Shown here: piece by piece, positions 22,050 to 33,979 of the stretch
Position numbering within the stretch: position 1 is the stretch's first letter
Layout: the number at the start of each line of letters is the position of its first letter
NCBI GenBank assembly: GCA_030765055.1
Contig: CM060953.1
Span: forward strand, 186,769,872 to 186,833,871
DNA from: Mantis religiosa
Lineage: Eukaryota > Arthropoda > Insecta > Mantodea > Mantidae
Direction of reading: 5' to 3'
Length of the DNA: 64,000 nt
Notes under the pieces: model-generated
The model's database searches: none
Told to the model about the DNA's origin: nothing
Seen by the model: the letters and a program-made list of their open reading frames with translations, nothing else
Program-made: the position numbers and the translations under genes

Positions 22050-23600
22050 TTAGGTTTAATAATACCAGGTCGTGCGCGCGCCCCAGGGCATGACTGCAGG
22101 TGTTAACCTTCCAGCCGCTGCCAAGGCGCGAGGTGACCTGCCGGTGATTGGAAGGGGGCAGGAGGAGAGGCAGACTTTACCACCCAAGGGCATCCTTGGG
22201 TAGGTGACTGCTCCTCCGTCTCCTGAGGAGACGGTGGTCGTATTGACCAAGTGAATTCACCAGCTGGTTAGGGTGAGGAATGCTCTTGGCATACAATGTG
22301 CGCGTTCGTTCACGCACGACGTCTTCGACGCATGGTATGCCAGACTGGGTGTGCAGGAAGTGAGATGGGTACCGTAGATCATCCTTAAGGCTGTGTTCTG
22401 TACGGCTTGCAGCCTGCGGAGGGTGGTATGAGCCACCGAAGCCCAGACCTCGCATCCATACAGGATCAGAGGCGGGACGATCGCACGGTACGTCCGTAGT
22501 TTGAGGCGAATGGGCATGGTGGATCGGAGGATAGGGTAGAGTTGTCTGAGCGCAGCGTGGCCAAGGCCGGACATTGCCCTGACATGCGGAGTGAAAGTGA
22601 GGCCGCGGTCCAGTTGGATTCCCAGGTATTTGGCATTTCGAACCCAGGGGATTTTTCTCCGCCGTAACCACAGGTCTCCATCTGGCGCCAGCTACGGGTC
22701 TTAGCCAGCATAAGAGCAGAGCGCTTCTGCGGGCAAATGGCCATCCTCCACTTCTCACTCCACCTGCCGATGGCGTGGAGCTGTCGCTGTAGAGGGGAGA
22801 GACAGTAGTGAACGTTCTTGTTCTGCGCCAGTATGAGGACATCGTCGGCACACTGACAGTTTAGCCCAGAGGTTCTACTCCCATTAGTCCTGAACCCGTA
22901 GGAACTGGACCCGGGCCTCCTTCAACCAGGGAGTATCCGAGCTGTCCCAAAGGGCGCTCGGCGTCCTCCGTGGGGCTTTCCATGGGACAAGACCTAGAGA
23001 CTAACAAGCCCCCCCCCCCATCTGATCCTATGGACTCAAGACGGGATGGAAGTGGATACGCCACTTACGCGCGTCAACACTCAAGGTGAAGACTACCGAA
23101 ATTCTCGGTGGGCCACCTGGTGATCTAGCACACCTTCTACTAGCTTTGCAGGCTAGTACCCGGGAGAATTAATGGCTTCCCTCAACCCCGTCCGAAGACG
23201 TACCCGATTCCCACGGGTTTCGGGAACACACTGCCCCCTCGAGTCCATCCCAATCCGAACAACTCCCGAAGGAGGGCCTCGGCTGTTCGGCCCGAGGTTC
23301 CTCTAGTAACGTCAGAGGTACCACGAGTGCTAAGAGTCCGCAGCGCCCACACTTTGGCAGCTGAAAGGGACGGATCCCTTCCCCTACTGGGCGGCACACT
23401 GACACAAAACAGTGCGCGGTTCCGTAGGTAGGTGAGACATGTAGGCGACGAAGAGTAGCGGGGACAAAACACTGCCTTCCGGGACTCCAGCCGCTATGGG
23501 TCTGGCCCGGCATAGCTCGCTCGCTCGCTCGCTCGTGCTGGCTGTCTGTATACAGCCAGAAGGTTTTTGCTGCGTGCCCACCCATTAAGGGTTTTACCGC
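22050..23600 (-). pseudogene. Jockey-like LINE (family A) reverse transcriptase, interrupted by retroposon
   Basis: The minus strand from 23600 reads PIAAGVPEGSVLSPLLF then TVLCQC, is cut by a 533-bp insertion, and resumes with CADDVLILAQNKNV, the catalytic box with Cys in place of the usual Tyr. The thumb follows: WRMAICPQKRSALMLAKTR, then PIRLKLRTYRAIVPPLILYG, CEVWASVAHTTLRRLQAVQN, and a C-terminal tail to about 22210. Frames switch several times. The 3' UTR runs to about 22050. A second copy of this family lies at 41737-42730. Confidence 0.85.
22859..23391 (+). mobile_element. ~530-bp retroposon, copy 1
   Basis: Starts near CAGAGGTTCTACTCCCATTA and ends CGGATCCCTTCCCCTACTGG. The 13-bp target-site duplication CGGCACACTGACA flanks it (22846-22858 and 23392-23404) and lies within the catalytic-box codons of the host LINE. 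It has no A-tail, no terminal inverted repeats and no convincing ORF. An internal C-run varies between copies. The orientation is arbitrary, chosen to put the box-B-like GGTTCTACTCC first. Confidence 0.85.
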
Positions 23601-23799
23601 AGGTAGGATTTTTATTGAAAGATGTAGGATGAAGGTGATGTAGGTTTTTGATTGGGAGTTAATTTTGAGGTTACCAAAGTACCTTCGGGTTGAAGGGGAG
23701 GATGCAGTACTTAGCACCCATTTATTTTTTTGTTTTAAATATTTTGTATTTTAGTTGGGGATAAATTTAGATGCCAAACAGCTTGGAAGAATTATCAGG

Positions 23800-24275
23800 A
23801 GCTCAGCTTTAGCTGCTGATAGGTTTAGCTTCTGGGTTATCTAGGGTGCCCGCATGCCATACGGGGGACCCGATGCAGTCTAGATCGGCGTCTAGTGGGG
23901 TCATAATCTCCCAATTATCTAACAAGGGCGCTTCTATGAGATGGTAAACTTGCGTATAATTTTGAAGCCCGGCGCCTAATTTCATCCTCCACGTATGGAA
24001 AACCCGATGTTTCGTGGAGCAACCTGGTAGGGAAATAACGTCCCACAGAATAGATAGACCGCAGTCCTTTATTCTGTGCACGTTGAAGCCATGCTAAACA
24101 GCTGTCTGCTGCCATGCCCCAGATCTCGCAGGCATATAGCATCACCGGGATTACCAGCGCTCGGAAGAGGTACAACTTCATGCGGACTGGCATCGAGGTC
24201 GACCCCAGCATTGGGTACAGGGAAGCAATTGCTCCCTGTACCTTCGCCGAAAGGTCCCTGAGACCCGGCATAGTG
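23800..24275 (-). pseudogene. LINE (family B) reverse transcriptase C-terminal fragment
   Basis: Minus-strand frame with VQGAIASLYPMLGS, PVRMKLYLFRALVIPVMLYA, CEIWGMAADSCLAWLQRAQN and YVEDEIRRRASKLYASL. This is the thumb and C-terminal part of a jockey-like reverse transcriptase, related to but clearly different from family A next to it. It is 5'-truncated at about 24275. A stop ends the longest frame at 23915, but similarity continues (GDYDPTRRRSR) to about 23860. Confidence 0.78.
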
Positions 24276-25169
24276 CACCAAATACATACATATATATGGA
24301 AGGAGACCGTCTACTTCTCTCCTATTGGCTGCGCGTCTGCCAATCACAGACGGCTGCAGGCCTATGTCTCGGTTCGTCCACCTCGTGTAAAATGTTTCGG
24401 CCTCGTGTGTAACCAGGTTTTATACAAACGTGCTACTTCCCCCTTCCTGTTAAAATTATATTTGTGCTTGAAGATTTTGGAGGAAGCACTTCACCGTGAG
24501 AATTAAACAATACTCGCGCCGCAGACTACAAGAAGGCACGACGTCTCTAACCTAACTGATCTTGAAGACTAAATCTAGAGCTGAAGATCTGTACATTATA
24601 CATCAGTAATCATATCAGTAGATAGAACTGTCACAGAGATCCATCAGAGGGGCAAAGAGTTTCCACCTGACAGCGCTGCGGTTCAATAATGGCCCTGTCA
24701 TATCCATGGCACGTGCACTGTGTGGAAACATCAGCTAGCATACACGAAAACATTATCTTTGCCATTTGGTTATGCAACAACCTATTAAGTTTAGATTTAT
24801 AATTATTACATATTAAAATTACCATGAAACGGAAGTCATCTTATACAATTTCATTTTCACATGATTAACTTAAGACAATTTTACCAAAACCTGAAAGAGA
24901 TATGTTAATGACTTCAAACACAGAAGGTAGAACCAGAGAGATATTGAGAATGCAGTTTATAAACTAAACCAACATTACGTCTGTATAACACTGTGCACTT
25001 GTTTCTCGAAGATTCCTTTAGCAGGAGTTTTGAGCAACACCTGTTGATAAGAACATGAGCACGCACATTTATCCTCAAAGACATTTTTCTAAAAATGTTG
25101 CCAGAAAAAAGCGAGATACAAAAATTTATTTTCTTGTTTTTCTGTCTATTTTAAATTACGAACTCCAAC
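24276..25169. other. No recognised gene
   Basis: AT-rich DNA between the LINE fragment and the 108-bp array. Open frames are short and lack motifs. The last part, at about 25160, enters the first diverged SINE-tail monomer. Confidence 0.5.
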
Positions 25170-28100
25170 GTTAAGTCATATCGGACGATGAATGAAATGA
25201 TGCTCAAATGAGTACAGGGTACATAGAACTTACAGTTACCAGACATTTATCTTTCAGTATAACAGAAAACCTCCAACGTTAACTCATATCGGACAATGAA
25301 TGTCCTGTTCAAATGAGCCCAGTGTCCATAGACCTTAGAGTTACCCGATATTCATCTTTCAGGATAAGGGAAAACCTCCAACGTTAAGTCATATCGGACG
25401 ATGAACAAAATGATGTTCACAGGGTACATAGAGCTTAGAGTTACCAGACATTCATCTTTCAGGATAGGGGAAAACCTCCAAAGTTAAGCCATATCGGACG
25501 TTGAATGAAATGATGTTCAAATGAGTACAGGGTATATAGAGCTTAGAGTTGTCAAATATTCATCTATCAGGATAAGACAAAACCTCCAAAGTTAAGTGCT
25601 ATCGGACGATGAATGAAATGATGTTCAAATGAGTACAGGGTACATAGAGCTTAGAGTTACTAGATATTTATCTTTCAGGATAAGGGAAAACCTCTAAAGT
25701 TAAGTCATATCAGACGATGAATGAAATGATGTTCAAATGAGTACAGGGTACATAGAGCTTAGAGTTACCAGACATTCATCTTTCAGGATAAGAGAAAACC
25801 TCCAACGTTAAGTCATATCAGACGATGAATGAAATGATGTTCAAATGAGTACAGGATACATAGAGCTTAGGGTTACCAGACATCCATCTTTCAGGATAAG
25901 AGAAAACCTCCAACGTTAAGTCATATCGGACGATGAATGAAATGATGTTCAAATAAGTACAGGGTACATAGAGCTTAGAGCTATTAGACATTCATCTTTC
26001 AGGATAAGAGAAAACCTCCAACGTTAAGTCATATCGGAGGATGAATGAAATGATCTTCAAATGAGTACAGGGTACATAGAGCTTAGAGTTACCAGACATT
26101 CATCTTTCAGGATAAGGGAAAACCTCCAACGTTAAGTCATATCAGACGATGAATGAAATGATGTTCAAATGAGTACAGGATACATAGAGCTTAGAGTTAC
26201 TAGACATTTATCTTTCAGGATAAGGGAAAACCTCCAACGTTAAGTCATGACGGACGATGAATGAAATGATGTTCAAATGAGTACAGGGTACATAGAGCTT
26301 AGAGTTACTAGACATTCATCTTTCAGGATAAAGGAAAACCTCCAACGTTAAGTCATATCGGACGATGAATGAAATGATGTTCAAATGAGAAAAGGGTACA
26401 TAGAGCTTAGAGTTACCAGACATTCATCCTTCAGGACAAGGGAAAACCTCCAACGTTGTCATATCGGACGATGAATGAAATGATATTCAAATGAGTCCAG
26501 GGTACATAGAGCTTAGAGTTACCATACATTCATCTCTCAGGATAAGAGAAAACCTCCAACGTTAAGTCATATTGGACGATGAATGAAATGGTGTACAAAT
26601 GAGTACAGGGTACATGGAGCTTAGAGTTACCAGGCATTCATCTTATAGGATAAGGGAAGACCTCCACGTTAAGGCATATCGGACGATGAATGAAATTATG
26701 TTCATTTGAGTACAGGGGACATAGAGCTTAGAGCTACTACACCTTCATCTTTTAGGATAAGAGAAGACCTCCAACGTTAAGTCATATCGGACGATGAATG
26801 AAATGATGTTCAAATGAGTACAGGTGCATAGAGCATAGAGTTACCGGACATTCATCTTTCAGAATAAGGGAAAACCTCCAACGTTAAGTCTAATCGGACG
26901 ATGTATGAAATGATGTTCAAATGAGTACAGGGTACATAGGGCTTAGAGTTACCAGACATATCTTTTAGGATAAGGAAAGACCTCCAACGTTAAGTCATAT
27001 TGGACGATGAATGAAATGATGTTCAAATGAGTACAGGGTACATGGAGCTTAGAGTTACCAGACATACATCTTTTAGGATAAGGGAAGACCTCCAACGTTA
27101 AGTCATATTGGACGATGAATGAAATGATGTTCAAATGAGTACAGGGTACATGGAGCTTAGAGTTACCAGACATTCATCTTTCAGGATAAGAGAAAACCTC
27201 CAACGTTAAGTCATATCGGACGATGAATGAAATGATGTTCAAATGAGTACAGGGTACATGGAGCTTAGAGTTACCAGACATTCATCTTTCAGGATAAGAG
27301 AAAACCTCCAACGTTAAGTCATATCGGACGATGAATGAAATGATGTTCAAATGAGTACAGGGTACATAGAGCTTAGAGTTACCAGACATTCATCTTTCAG
27401 GATAAGAGAAAACCTCCAACGTTAAGTCATATCGGACGATGAATGAAATGATGTTCAAATAAGTACAGGGTACATAGAGCTTAGAGCTATTAGACATTCA
27501 TCTTTCAGGATAAGAGAAAACCTCCAACGTTAAGTCATATCGGAGGATGAATGAAATGATCTTCAAATGAGTACAGGGTACATAGAGCTTAGAGTTACCA
27601 GACATTCATCTTTCAGGATAAGGGAAAACCTCCAACGTTAAGTCATATCAGACGATGAATGAAATGATGTTCAAATGAGTACAGGATACATAGAGCTTAG
27701 AGTTACTAGACATTTATCTTTCAGGATAAGGGAAAACCTCCAACGTTAAGTCTAATCGGACGATGAATGAAATGATGTTCAAATGAGTACAGGGTACACA
27801 GAGCTTAGAGTTACTAGACATTCATCTTTCAGGATAAAGGAAAACCTCCAACGTTAAGTCATATCGGACGATGAATGAAATGATGTTCAAATGAGTACAG
27901 GGTACATAGAGCTTAGAGTTACCAGACATTCATCCTTCAGGACAAGGGAAAACCTCCAACGTTGTCATATCGGACGATGAATGAAATGATATTCAAATGA
28001 GTCCAGGGTACATAGAGCTTAGAGTTACCATACATTCATCTCTCAGGATAAGAGAAAACCTCCAACGTTAAGTCATATTGGACGATGAATGAAATGGTGT

Positions 28101-29325
28101 ACAAATGAGTACAGGGTACATGGAGCTTAGAGTTACCAGGCATTCATCTTATAGGATAAGGGAAGACCTCCACGTTAAGGCATATCGGACGATGAATGAA
28201 ATTATGTTCATTTGAGTACAGGGGACATAGAGCTTAGAGCTACTACACCTTCATCTTTTAGGATAAGAGAAGACCTCCAACGTTAAGTCATATCGGACGA
28301 TGAATGAAATGATGTTCAAATGAGTACAGGTGCATAGAGCATAGAGTTACCGGACATTCATCTTTCAGAATAAGGGAAAACCTCCAACGTTAAGTCTAAT
28401 CGGACGATGAATGAAATGATGTTCAAATGAGTACAGGGTACATAGGGCTTAGAGTAACCAGACTTACATCTTTTAGGATAAGGAAAGACCTCCAACGTTA
28501 AGTCATATTGGACGATGAATGAAATGATGTTCAAATGAGTACAGGGTACATCGAGCTTAGAGTTACCAGACATACATCTTTTAGGATAAGGGAAGACCTC
28601 CAACGTTAAGTCATATTGGACGATGAATGAAATGATGTTCAAATGAGTACAGGGTACATAGAGCTTAGAGTTACCAGACATACATCTTTTAGGATAAGGG
28701 AAGACCTCCAACGTTAAGTCATATTGGACGATGAATGAAATGATGTTCAAATGAGTACAGGGTACATAGAGCTTAGAGTTACCAGACATACATCTTTTAG
28801 GATAAGGAAAGACCTCCAACGTTAAGTCATATTGGACGATGAATGAAATGATGTTCAAATGAGTACAGGGTACATAGAGCTTAGAGTTACCAGACATACA
28901 TCTTTTAGGATAAGGGAAGACCTCCAACGTTAAGTCATATTGGACGATGAATGAAATGATGTTCAAATGAGTACAGGGTACATAGAGCTTAGAGTTACCA
29001 GACATACATCTTTTAGGATAAGAGAAAACCTCCAACGTTAAGTCATATCGGACGATGAATGAAATGATGTTCAAATGAGTACAGGGTACATAGAGCTTAG
29101 AGTTACCAGACATACATCTTTTAGGATAAGAGAAAACCTCCAACGTTAAGTCATATCGGACGATGAATGAAATTATGTTCAAATGAGTACAGGGTACATG
29201 GAGCTTAGAGTTACCAGACATTCATCTTTCAGGATAAGGTAAAACCTCCAACGTTAAGTCATATCGGACGATGAATGAAATGATGTTCAAATGAGTACAG
29301 GGTACATAGAGCTTAGAGTTATGGG
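25170..29325 (-). repeat. 108-bp SINE-tail satellite (about 38 copies)
   Basis: The unit (plus strand) has CCTCCAACGTTAAGTCATAT, CGGACGATGAATGAAATGAT, GTTCAAATGAGTACAGGGTA and CATAGAGCTTAGAGTTACC. Clean monomers are 108 bp apart (28491, 28599, 28707). Its reverse complement matches the 3' part of the SINE at 54310-54560 nearly end to end. Because 108 is divisible by three, a 287-codon antisense frame appears; it is an artefact. The variant blocks GGCATATCGG (26671 and 28177) and AAATAAGTAC (25951 and 27458) recur about 1506 bp apart, so a 14-monomer block was duplicated. The array abuts a SINE head at 29320. Confidence 0.95.
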
Positions 29326-29432
29326 AAAATCCCAGAAAAAAGCCTCATCCAAATAACTCACCCTGAGATTCGAACTCGGAACCTCTTGTAAGTGATATAG
29401 ACACGCTAGCACCTACGCTACAGATTCGGGGT
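29320..29432 (-). mobile_element. SINE head joined to the 108-bp array
   Basis: Minus strand: a decayed tRNA-like head with box B (reverse complement of GATTCGAACTCGG), then the AACTCACCCT and AAAATCCC stretches that occur at the same place in the intact SINE. The first tail monomer follows with no gap. The head is present once while the tail is present about 38 times. Confidence 0.78.
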
Positions 29433-30917
29433 TAGTTTGCGTTGAAATCTTTGTTTTGAGTTTTTTTCCTTTTAAGAACTCAAACTATAAAAACCAAATT
29501 TCCGTTTGAGAAAGTTATACGTATTTGACCATATTCAAGAAATGTGTCAGAAACAGTTCTATAAAATTGTTGCTTTTCGCATAAATGGGGTGTTTTAAGG
29601 GTATCTACATTTTTTATGCAGTAAAATTTGGTCTAAGAAATTCGGATAAAAGGGTCTCAATAGAACTCACAGCAAACTGAAGAATTATTGGCATAAAAGT
29701 GCCTTAAACATGTTCTTTTTTCTTTAAGATTTCATGCTGCATTTTGGAATTAGTTGAATCAAAACGTTTTGAATCTCAAAATATATTTGCTGTGAAATTT
29801 CATCAAACTTTTGGATGGAAGACAATACTACGCCTTCTTTCTATAAGGAGTAAAGAAAGTAAAAATATTAGATCTAAATTCGTATATTTTGGGCAGCCTT
29901 CCCTGCGAACGCCTCTTGTCGACTTTGTATATCCGCAGGGAGCTTGTCTTGTCCCTTTAGAGGTGATAAACTGACTTCATGTTGGTAAGTCAAGTGTAGT
30001 AACAAATGAGCATCGTAGTGGCTAGCATTTCGCTCAAGACACTGTCCAAGCGATATGTCACATACATCACGTGCTGGGTACATAGAATCTAAGGAAATAT
30101 TTATAGCAGTGATAGAGTCAAAAGCGCAGGGCAGAATTCGTGTCATCATGCGCCATGTAATTACCATGTAATTCTTCAGACAAAAATAAAATTACATACT
30201 GGCAAACTGTATAAATAACATTAAATAAACTAGTATGCATTCAAATTTGTTTACTATTTTAAAAATGGTAAATAAAAGTGCACCCGTCAAAATGACGGGT
30301 TCCTACTCGGTAGACCATACTCGCCAGTCCTACTGTTAATGACGCCCGCTTACCGTTTTCCCTTTCAGTTTTGTTTTCCGAATTATGTTTAACTTTTGGC
30401 CACTAGAGTAGAAAAAATCTCTTTTGTAAGAATAGTTACTGAAAGTCAGTTTAATGTAAAACGGGTGTTTTAGAAGCTTCGTTTCCCGAGCAGTAAACCG
30501 AAACCTTGGCAGAAAAAAATCCCAAATTGACATATATAGCATGCTTTGCCTTTCTGTTGGAACACCACAATACCGCACGAGTTTCACGCCTTGCGGGCAA
30601 GCACGGTGAGCTTCAAAAGGTTTTTATGAAAAACCATTCTGTACAACATATGAATTCTTTGGTTTCTCACTCGGTAAAAAGTGAATGCAGAGTACTGTAA
30701 TTTTATACTTTGCTTTTGTTCACGTCACAAAAACTGTCTTGTATCCTCTTGTTCGAGAATGCTAAACCTGATAATACCCCGATGAGTTTGTTGTAGTTTA
30801 TTTTCCCTATTAAGGTGTGTTGCAAAATGATAGAACCACCTGTGTGGTAATAGAAGGATTAGGTAAACATGTAACTGAAAGCCTATTCACGTGATTCAGG
30901 TATTTATTAAAATATAG
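29433..30917. other. No recognised gene
   Basis: AT-rich DNA with short frames on both strands and no domain signatures. A small hairpin with CCGTCAAAATGACGG is at about 30285. No element ends are identified. Confidence 0.5.
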
Positions 30918-31610
30918 TGTTACCCAGGCGGCAGACTCACGATGCCGATCAATAAATGATGGCCGGTGGAGAGAGGGGAGACAGGAGGGGTAGCTGAGTC
31001 TTCGTTTACCCCTCCTCCTGCCACTCGAAGTGACACGAAGTGCCCTCGGGAGCCATGAGGCGACGGTCGACGTCGGCAGGAAGGTCCTGAGGCTCAACGG
31101 AGAAGAGGCTATACTCCGTCAACAAGAAGAGCGCCTTGGAATTTGCAGGGTCATCTTCAACGAAGACGTGGTTGTCCCCGCGAGGAGCGAGGTGATGGTG
31201 ACGGAGCGACCGGAAGGCCAGATGGCACGCTGGGTTCAGAGGCTGCAGGAGTACGACTTCACCTCGGAACATCGCAGAGGGAAGAGTCACGGTAACGTGG
31301 ACGCTATGTCCCGAAGACCCTATCCAGAAGAGTGCGGCCAATGCACAAGAGTGAAGGAGAAGGAGCGTGCCGCAGCAGTCCGAGTAGTCACGGCAGTGCA
31401 TGCGGATGTCTGAAATAGCGCAGGCCTGAGGAGGGAGCAGCTGGCGGACGCAGACTTAGGGCCACTCTTGAGGGAAGTGGAGGCAGGAACGAGACCAACC
31501 TGGGCGGACATCGCACCGAGGAGCGCCACCTACAACTCTTACCGGGCCCAATGGGACTCGTTGGCCCACATTTATTGATCGGCATCGTAGTCTGGCCATT
31601 TGGGTAACAC
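30918..31610 (+). pseudogene. Gypsy polyprotein fragment between inverted LTR-like ends
   Basis: The plus-strand frame from 31030 to 31413 joins two distant parts of a Gypsy pol. ATVDVGRKVLRLNGEE resembles the protease-to-linker part, and MARWVQRLQEYDFTSEHRRG with NVDAMSRRPYPEECGQC is the RNase H C-terminus and following linker. The reverse transcriptase between them is missing, an internal deletion. After a stop the linker continues (REQLADADLGPLLREVEAGT). Both flanks carry the same 38-bp sequence in opposite orientation (TGTTACCCAGGCGGC at 30920, and TTATTGATCGGCATCG to GGGTAACAC at 31568-31608). Confidence 0.65.
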
Positions 31611-31620
31611 TGCTCCCTCC

Positions 31621-31865
31621 TCAAGGCTGGTCGTCCGGAACAGCGCCATCGTAGCGGGCTAGGCGATCCAGGTGTACCACCAACATCTTTCCTTGGGGCA
31701 CCTTCTGGACGCGGTAGACCACGTCGTTAATCCTCTTCACCACACGGTACGGTCCTTGCCATGGCTGCTGAAGCTTCGGGCAGCGTCCCTTGGTCCGGGT
31801 CGGGCGGTACAACCAGACCAGGTCACCTTGCTGGAACCGTTGGCTGTTGGCTTGCTTAACATTTT
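31621..31865 (-). pseudogene. Gypsy integrase C-terminal fragment
   Basis: Minus-strand frame: QQGDLVWLYRPTRTKGRCPK, then LQQPWQGPYRVVKRINDVVY and VVHLDRLARYDG. This is the C-terminal SH3-like domain with the GPY motif of Gypsy/Metaviridae integrases, which binds DNA. It is opposite in orientation to the fragment at 30918-31610, so the two are rearranged pieces of one element family. The catalytic core is absent. Confidence 0.78.
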
Positions 31866-31934
31866 GTAATGCATATGTGGGTCACAAACTACACAGTGTC
31901 CAGAACTCAGATATGAATCAACACTTACCACACT

Positions 31935-32140
31935 TCTGATGTTGCAAAATGATACACCACATCATTTCAGTAGCCAGTATAGGAGTCTTGTTTGAGCACA
32001 GCCTTGAAAACACGGTCACACATGCTGGCTATAAGTTTCTGGAGCTTGGACGCCTCCATGTCTTCCCAAGTACATATTAGAGCAGCTTTCAACTCTGTAA
32101 TATCTGAATACTGTTTGCCATCAGCATACACTGAGCGACA
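31935..32140 (-). pseudogene. Tc1-like transposase C-terminal fragment
   Basis: Minus strand: YADGKQYSDITELKAALICT, W, then LQKLIASMCDRVFKAVLKQD. This is the region after the catalytic Glu in Tc1 transposases, ending in the usual C-terminal helix. Upstream it is replaced at about 32140 by an LTR-like sequence. The motif TGTTGCAAAATGATA beside it (31942) also occurs at 30823 in the same orientation and may be a terminal repeat. Confidence 0.6.
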
Positions 32141-32430
32141 TAATGTGACTTTGGGGGTTCATGAAATTAAAAGTCCAATTTCACTAACTCAAAATGTTCC
32201 TTATTTCCACCGAATTACAGTTGGAACACTTGCCGATTACATAGAATTACGTAGCGCACACAATTACAATCCACCAGTTCGTCTGTCACAGGTCCACTCT
32301 ACACTCACAATTACGTACAACTCTCTCCGGAGTTGACTAAGAACTGATACACGTACGCAGTCTTCCAATCCGTTCGCTAGCACTGCGCTCTTCACGGCTG
32401 CTCGCCAAGAACTGAACTGACTTTTTTTTC
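32141..32430. repeat. LTR-like interspersed repeat, copy 1
   Basis: It starts TGTGACTTTGGGGGTTC and contains GAAATTAAAAG and a TTCCTTATTTCC block. The same start and order occur at 55351 (TGTGACTTTGGGTTCGTAG, GAATTAAAAGG, CCTTTATTTTCG). A TG start and a reverse-strand polyadenylation-like TTTATT suit an LTR on the minus strand, but no opposite end or 4-6 bp duplication was found. Confidence 0.35.
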
Positions 32431-32439
32431 GAGTGGAGG

Positions 32440-32560
32440 AAAAATGCCTTTACGCACTAACCCTGGGATTGGAGTGTGGGACTCCTCTGGGGGATTCGAA
32501 CCGCCAGCTCTACCCACTAAAAAACCTCCACCGGTGAGTATTCGGGAGAGGTTGTGCAGC
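32440..32560 (-). repeat. tRNA-related fragment with box B
   Basis: The minus strand has GGTTCGAATCC, a perfect polymerase III box B, preceded by TAGTGGGTAGAGC, which resembles box A but is only about 15 bp away. This is too short for a tRNA, so it is probably a deleted SINE head of another family. Confidence 0.3.
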
Positions 32561-32625
32561 AGTACCGCAATTGCACCTGCGGATTCAGGGTGAGGATAGA
32601 ATGGTCAGGCGGTGGCTTGGACCAG

Positions 32626-33150
32626 TTAAGTGCAGAGGTTCTACTCCCATTAGTCCTGGACCCGTAGGACCAAGGAGCCGGGCCTCCTTCTACCCGGGAG
32701 CGATGGAAACTCCGGGGCTCTTTCCATAGGGCAATACCTTGAGTCTAAAAAGCACCCCCCCCCCCCCCGCTGAGCACAACGTCAAAACGGGATGGAAGTG
32801 GATACGCCACTTACGCGCGTCAACCCCGGAGGGAAGACTACCGATAACCTCGGTGGTGCCGAAGGTGATCTAGCACACCCTCTACTAGCTCTGCAGGCTA
32901 GCACCCGGGACTATTCAGGCAACCCTCTACCCCCTCAGGACGGCCGTAGCCTGGCCGGAAGTACCCATTTACCCGTGGGTTTCGGGAACACACTGCCCCC
33001 TCGAGTCCAACCCAATCCGAACAACTCCCATTCCGGAGGGGCTCGGCAGTTCGGCCCGAGGTTCCTCTAGTAACGTCAGAGGTACTACGAGTGCTAAGGG
33101 TCCACAGCGCCCGCACTTTGGCAGCTGAAGGGGACGGATCCCCTCCCCTA
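32626..33150 (+). mobile_element. ~530-bp retroposon, copy 2
   Basis: Same element as 22859-23391: GCAGAGGTTCTACTCCC at the start, the internal C-run, and GGATCCCCTCCCCTA at the end. The target-site duplication is 16 bp with one mismatch: CGGTGGCTTGGACCAG at 32610-32625 and CGGTGGCCTGGACCAG at 33151-33166. No A-tail. Confidence 0.87.
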
Positions 33151-33569
33151 CGGTGGCCTGGACCAGGAGAGAAGATGCCAGGACATGAGCATGACCGAGG
33201 CGCTGCTCGTGCCCTTGGGATTTCAGGTGTGGTAGTGTCTGGAAATTTGCTGTCTCCAGCCGGAGGCTTGGTCCTAAGAAAGATTATGTGCTATCGCAGT
33301 CCTGAAAGAGAGGACGAAGTCATTAGTGCTTGGACTATTTTGCTCAGGGCCGTACGTGCGAGCCCTACGTCATATTTAGTAATTAGTGTATTAAAGTAAG
33401 TGTAATTAATGTCTACGCTTGCATTGCAAGCTGTGAGTCCTATTAATACTTAGGATTGTAGATCAATCCCTGTCCTACATTCTATAATTAGTGTATTTAT
33501 TAGGTATTTAAGTGTGAGCTCATTTGCCGTGTAACATTAGCTTGTCTAAATTTTACGTTTGGGGGGCCC

Positions 33570-33976
33570 TACCCCAGGAGCGCCCCGCTAGATAACAGGG
33601 ACTTCATGGGTCACTCGTCAGGTCGATAGAGACCCCTAGCCATGGCTGGATTTTAGAGTGGTACTAAGGTGTTTAGGAAGTCTTCTATATCAATCTCTGG
33701 TTCCCCGAGGCCAAGTGTTCTGTCAAAAAGTCACAGTGGTCCTCTATGTGTGTCATGTTGCGTGTTGTATGTGCCAAGATCTCGTATGAGAGGGTTTGGG
33801 TTTTTACCCTTTTTGTCGTAAAGGAAGAAGCTTAGTAATTTTATAAATTGTTCGATGGTGTGTATTTTTAATTCTTCGTGTAGCTGAAACGCTGGAGCAA
33901 CCGGGGGCAGCTTCGCGATTATTCTTAGAATTCTGTTTTGTAGCGTCTGAAGTCTGTTTATGTGTGTTTTGGGAAC
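33570..33976 (-). pseudogene. Jockey-like LINE 3' fragment
   Basis: Minus strand: RLQTLQNRILRIIAKLPPVA, then LHEELKIHTIEQFIKLLSFF and NPNPLIRDLGTY. This is the C-terminal part of a jockey-type reverse transcriptase (the LQN.ILR motif). It begins immediately after the tRNA-Phe-like sequence and runs on to a 3' UTR ending near the GGGGGGCCC run at 33562. A third LINE family relative to 22-24 kb. Confidence 0.65.
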
Positions 33977-33979
33977 TAG

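Noticed and set aside
22861..23391. GC-rich short ORFs in the ~530-bp retroposon as a coding gene
   Set aside because: Frames are not kept among the four copies, so the element is non-coding.
23520..23535. GCTCGCTCGCTCGCTC microsatellite as a regulatory element
   Set aside because: A short (CTCG)n expansion inside the dead LINE; no regulatory context.
28358..29221. 287-codon antisense frame with CTHLNIISFIVQYDL repeats
   Set aside because: Product of the 108-bp period of the SINE-tail array, not a gene.
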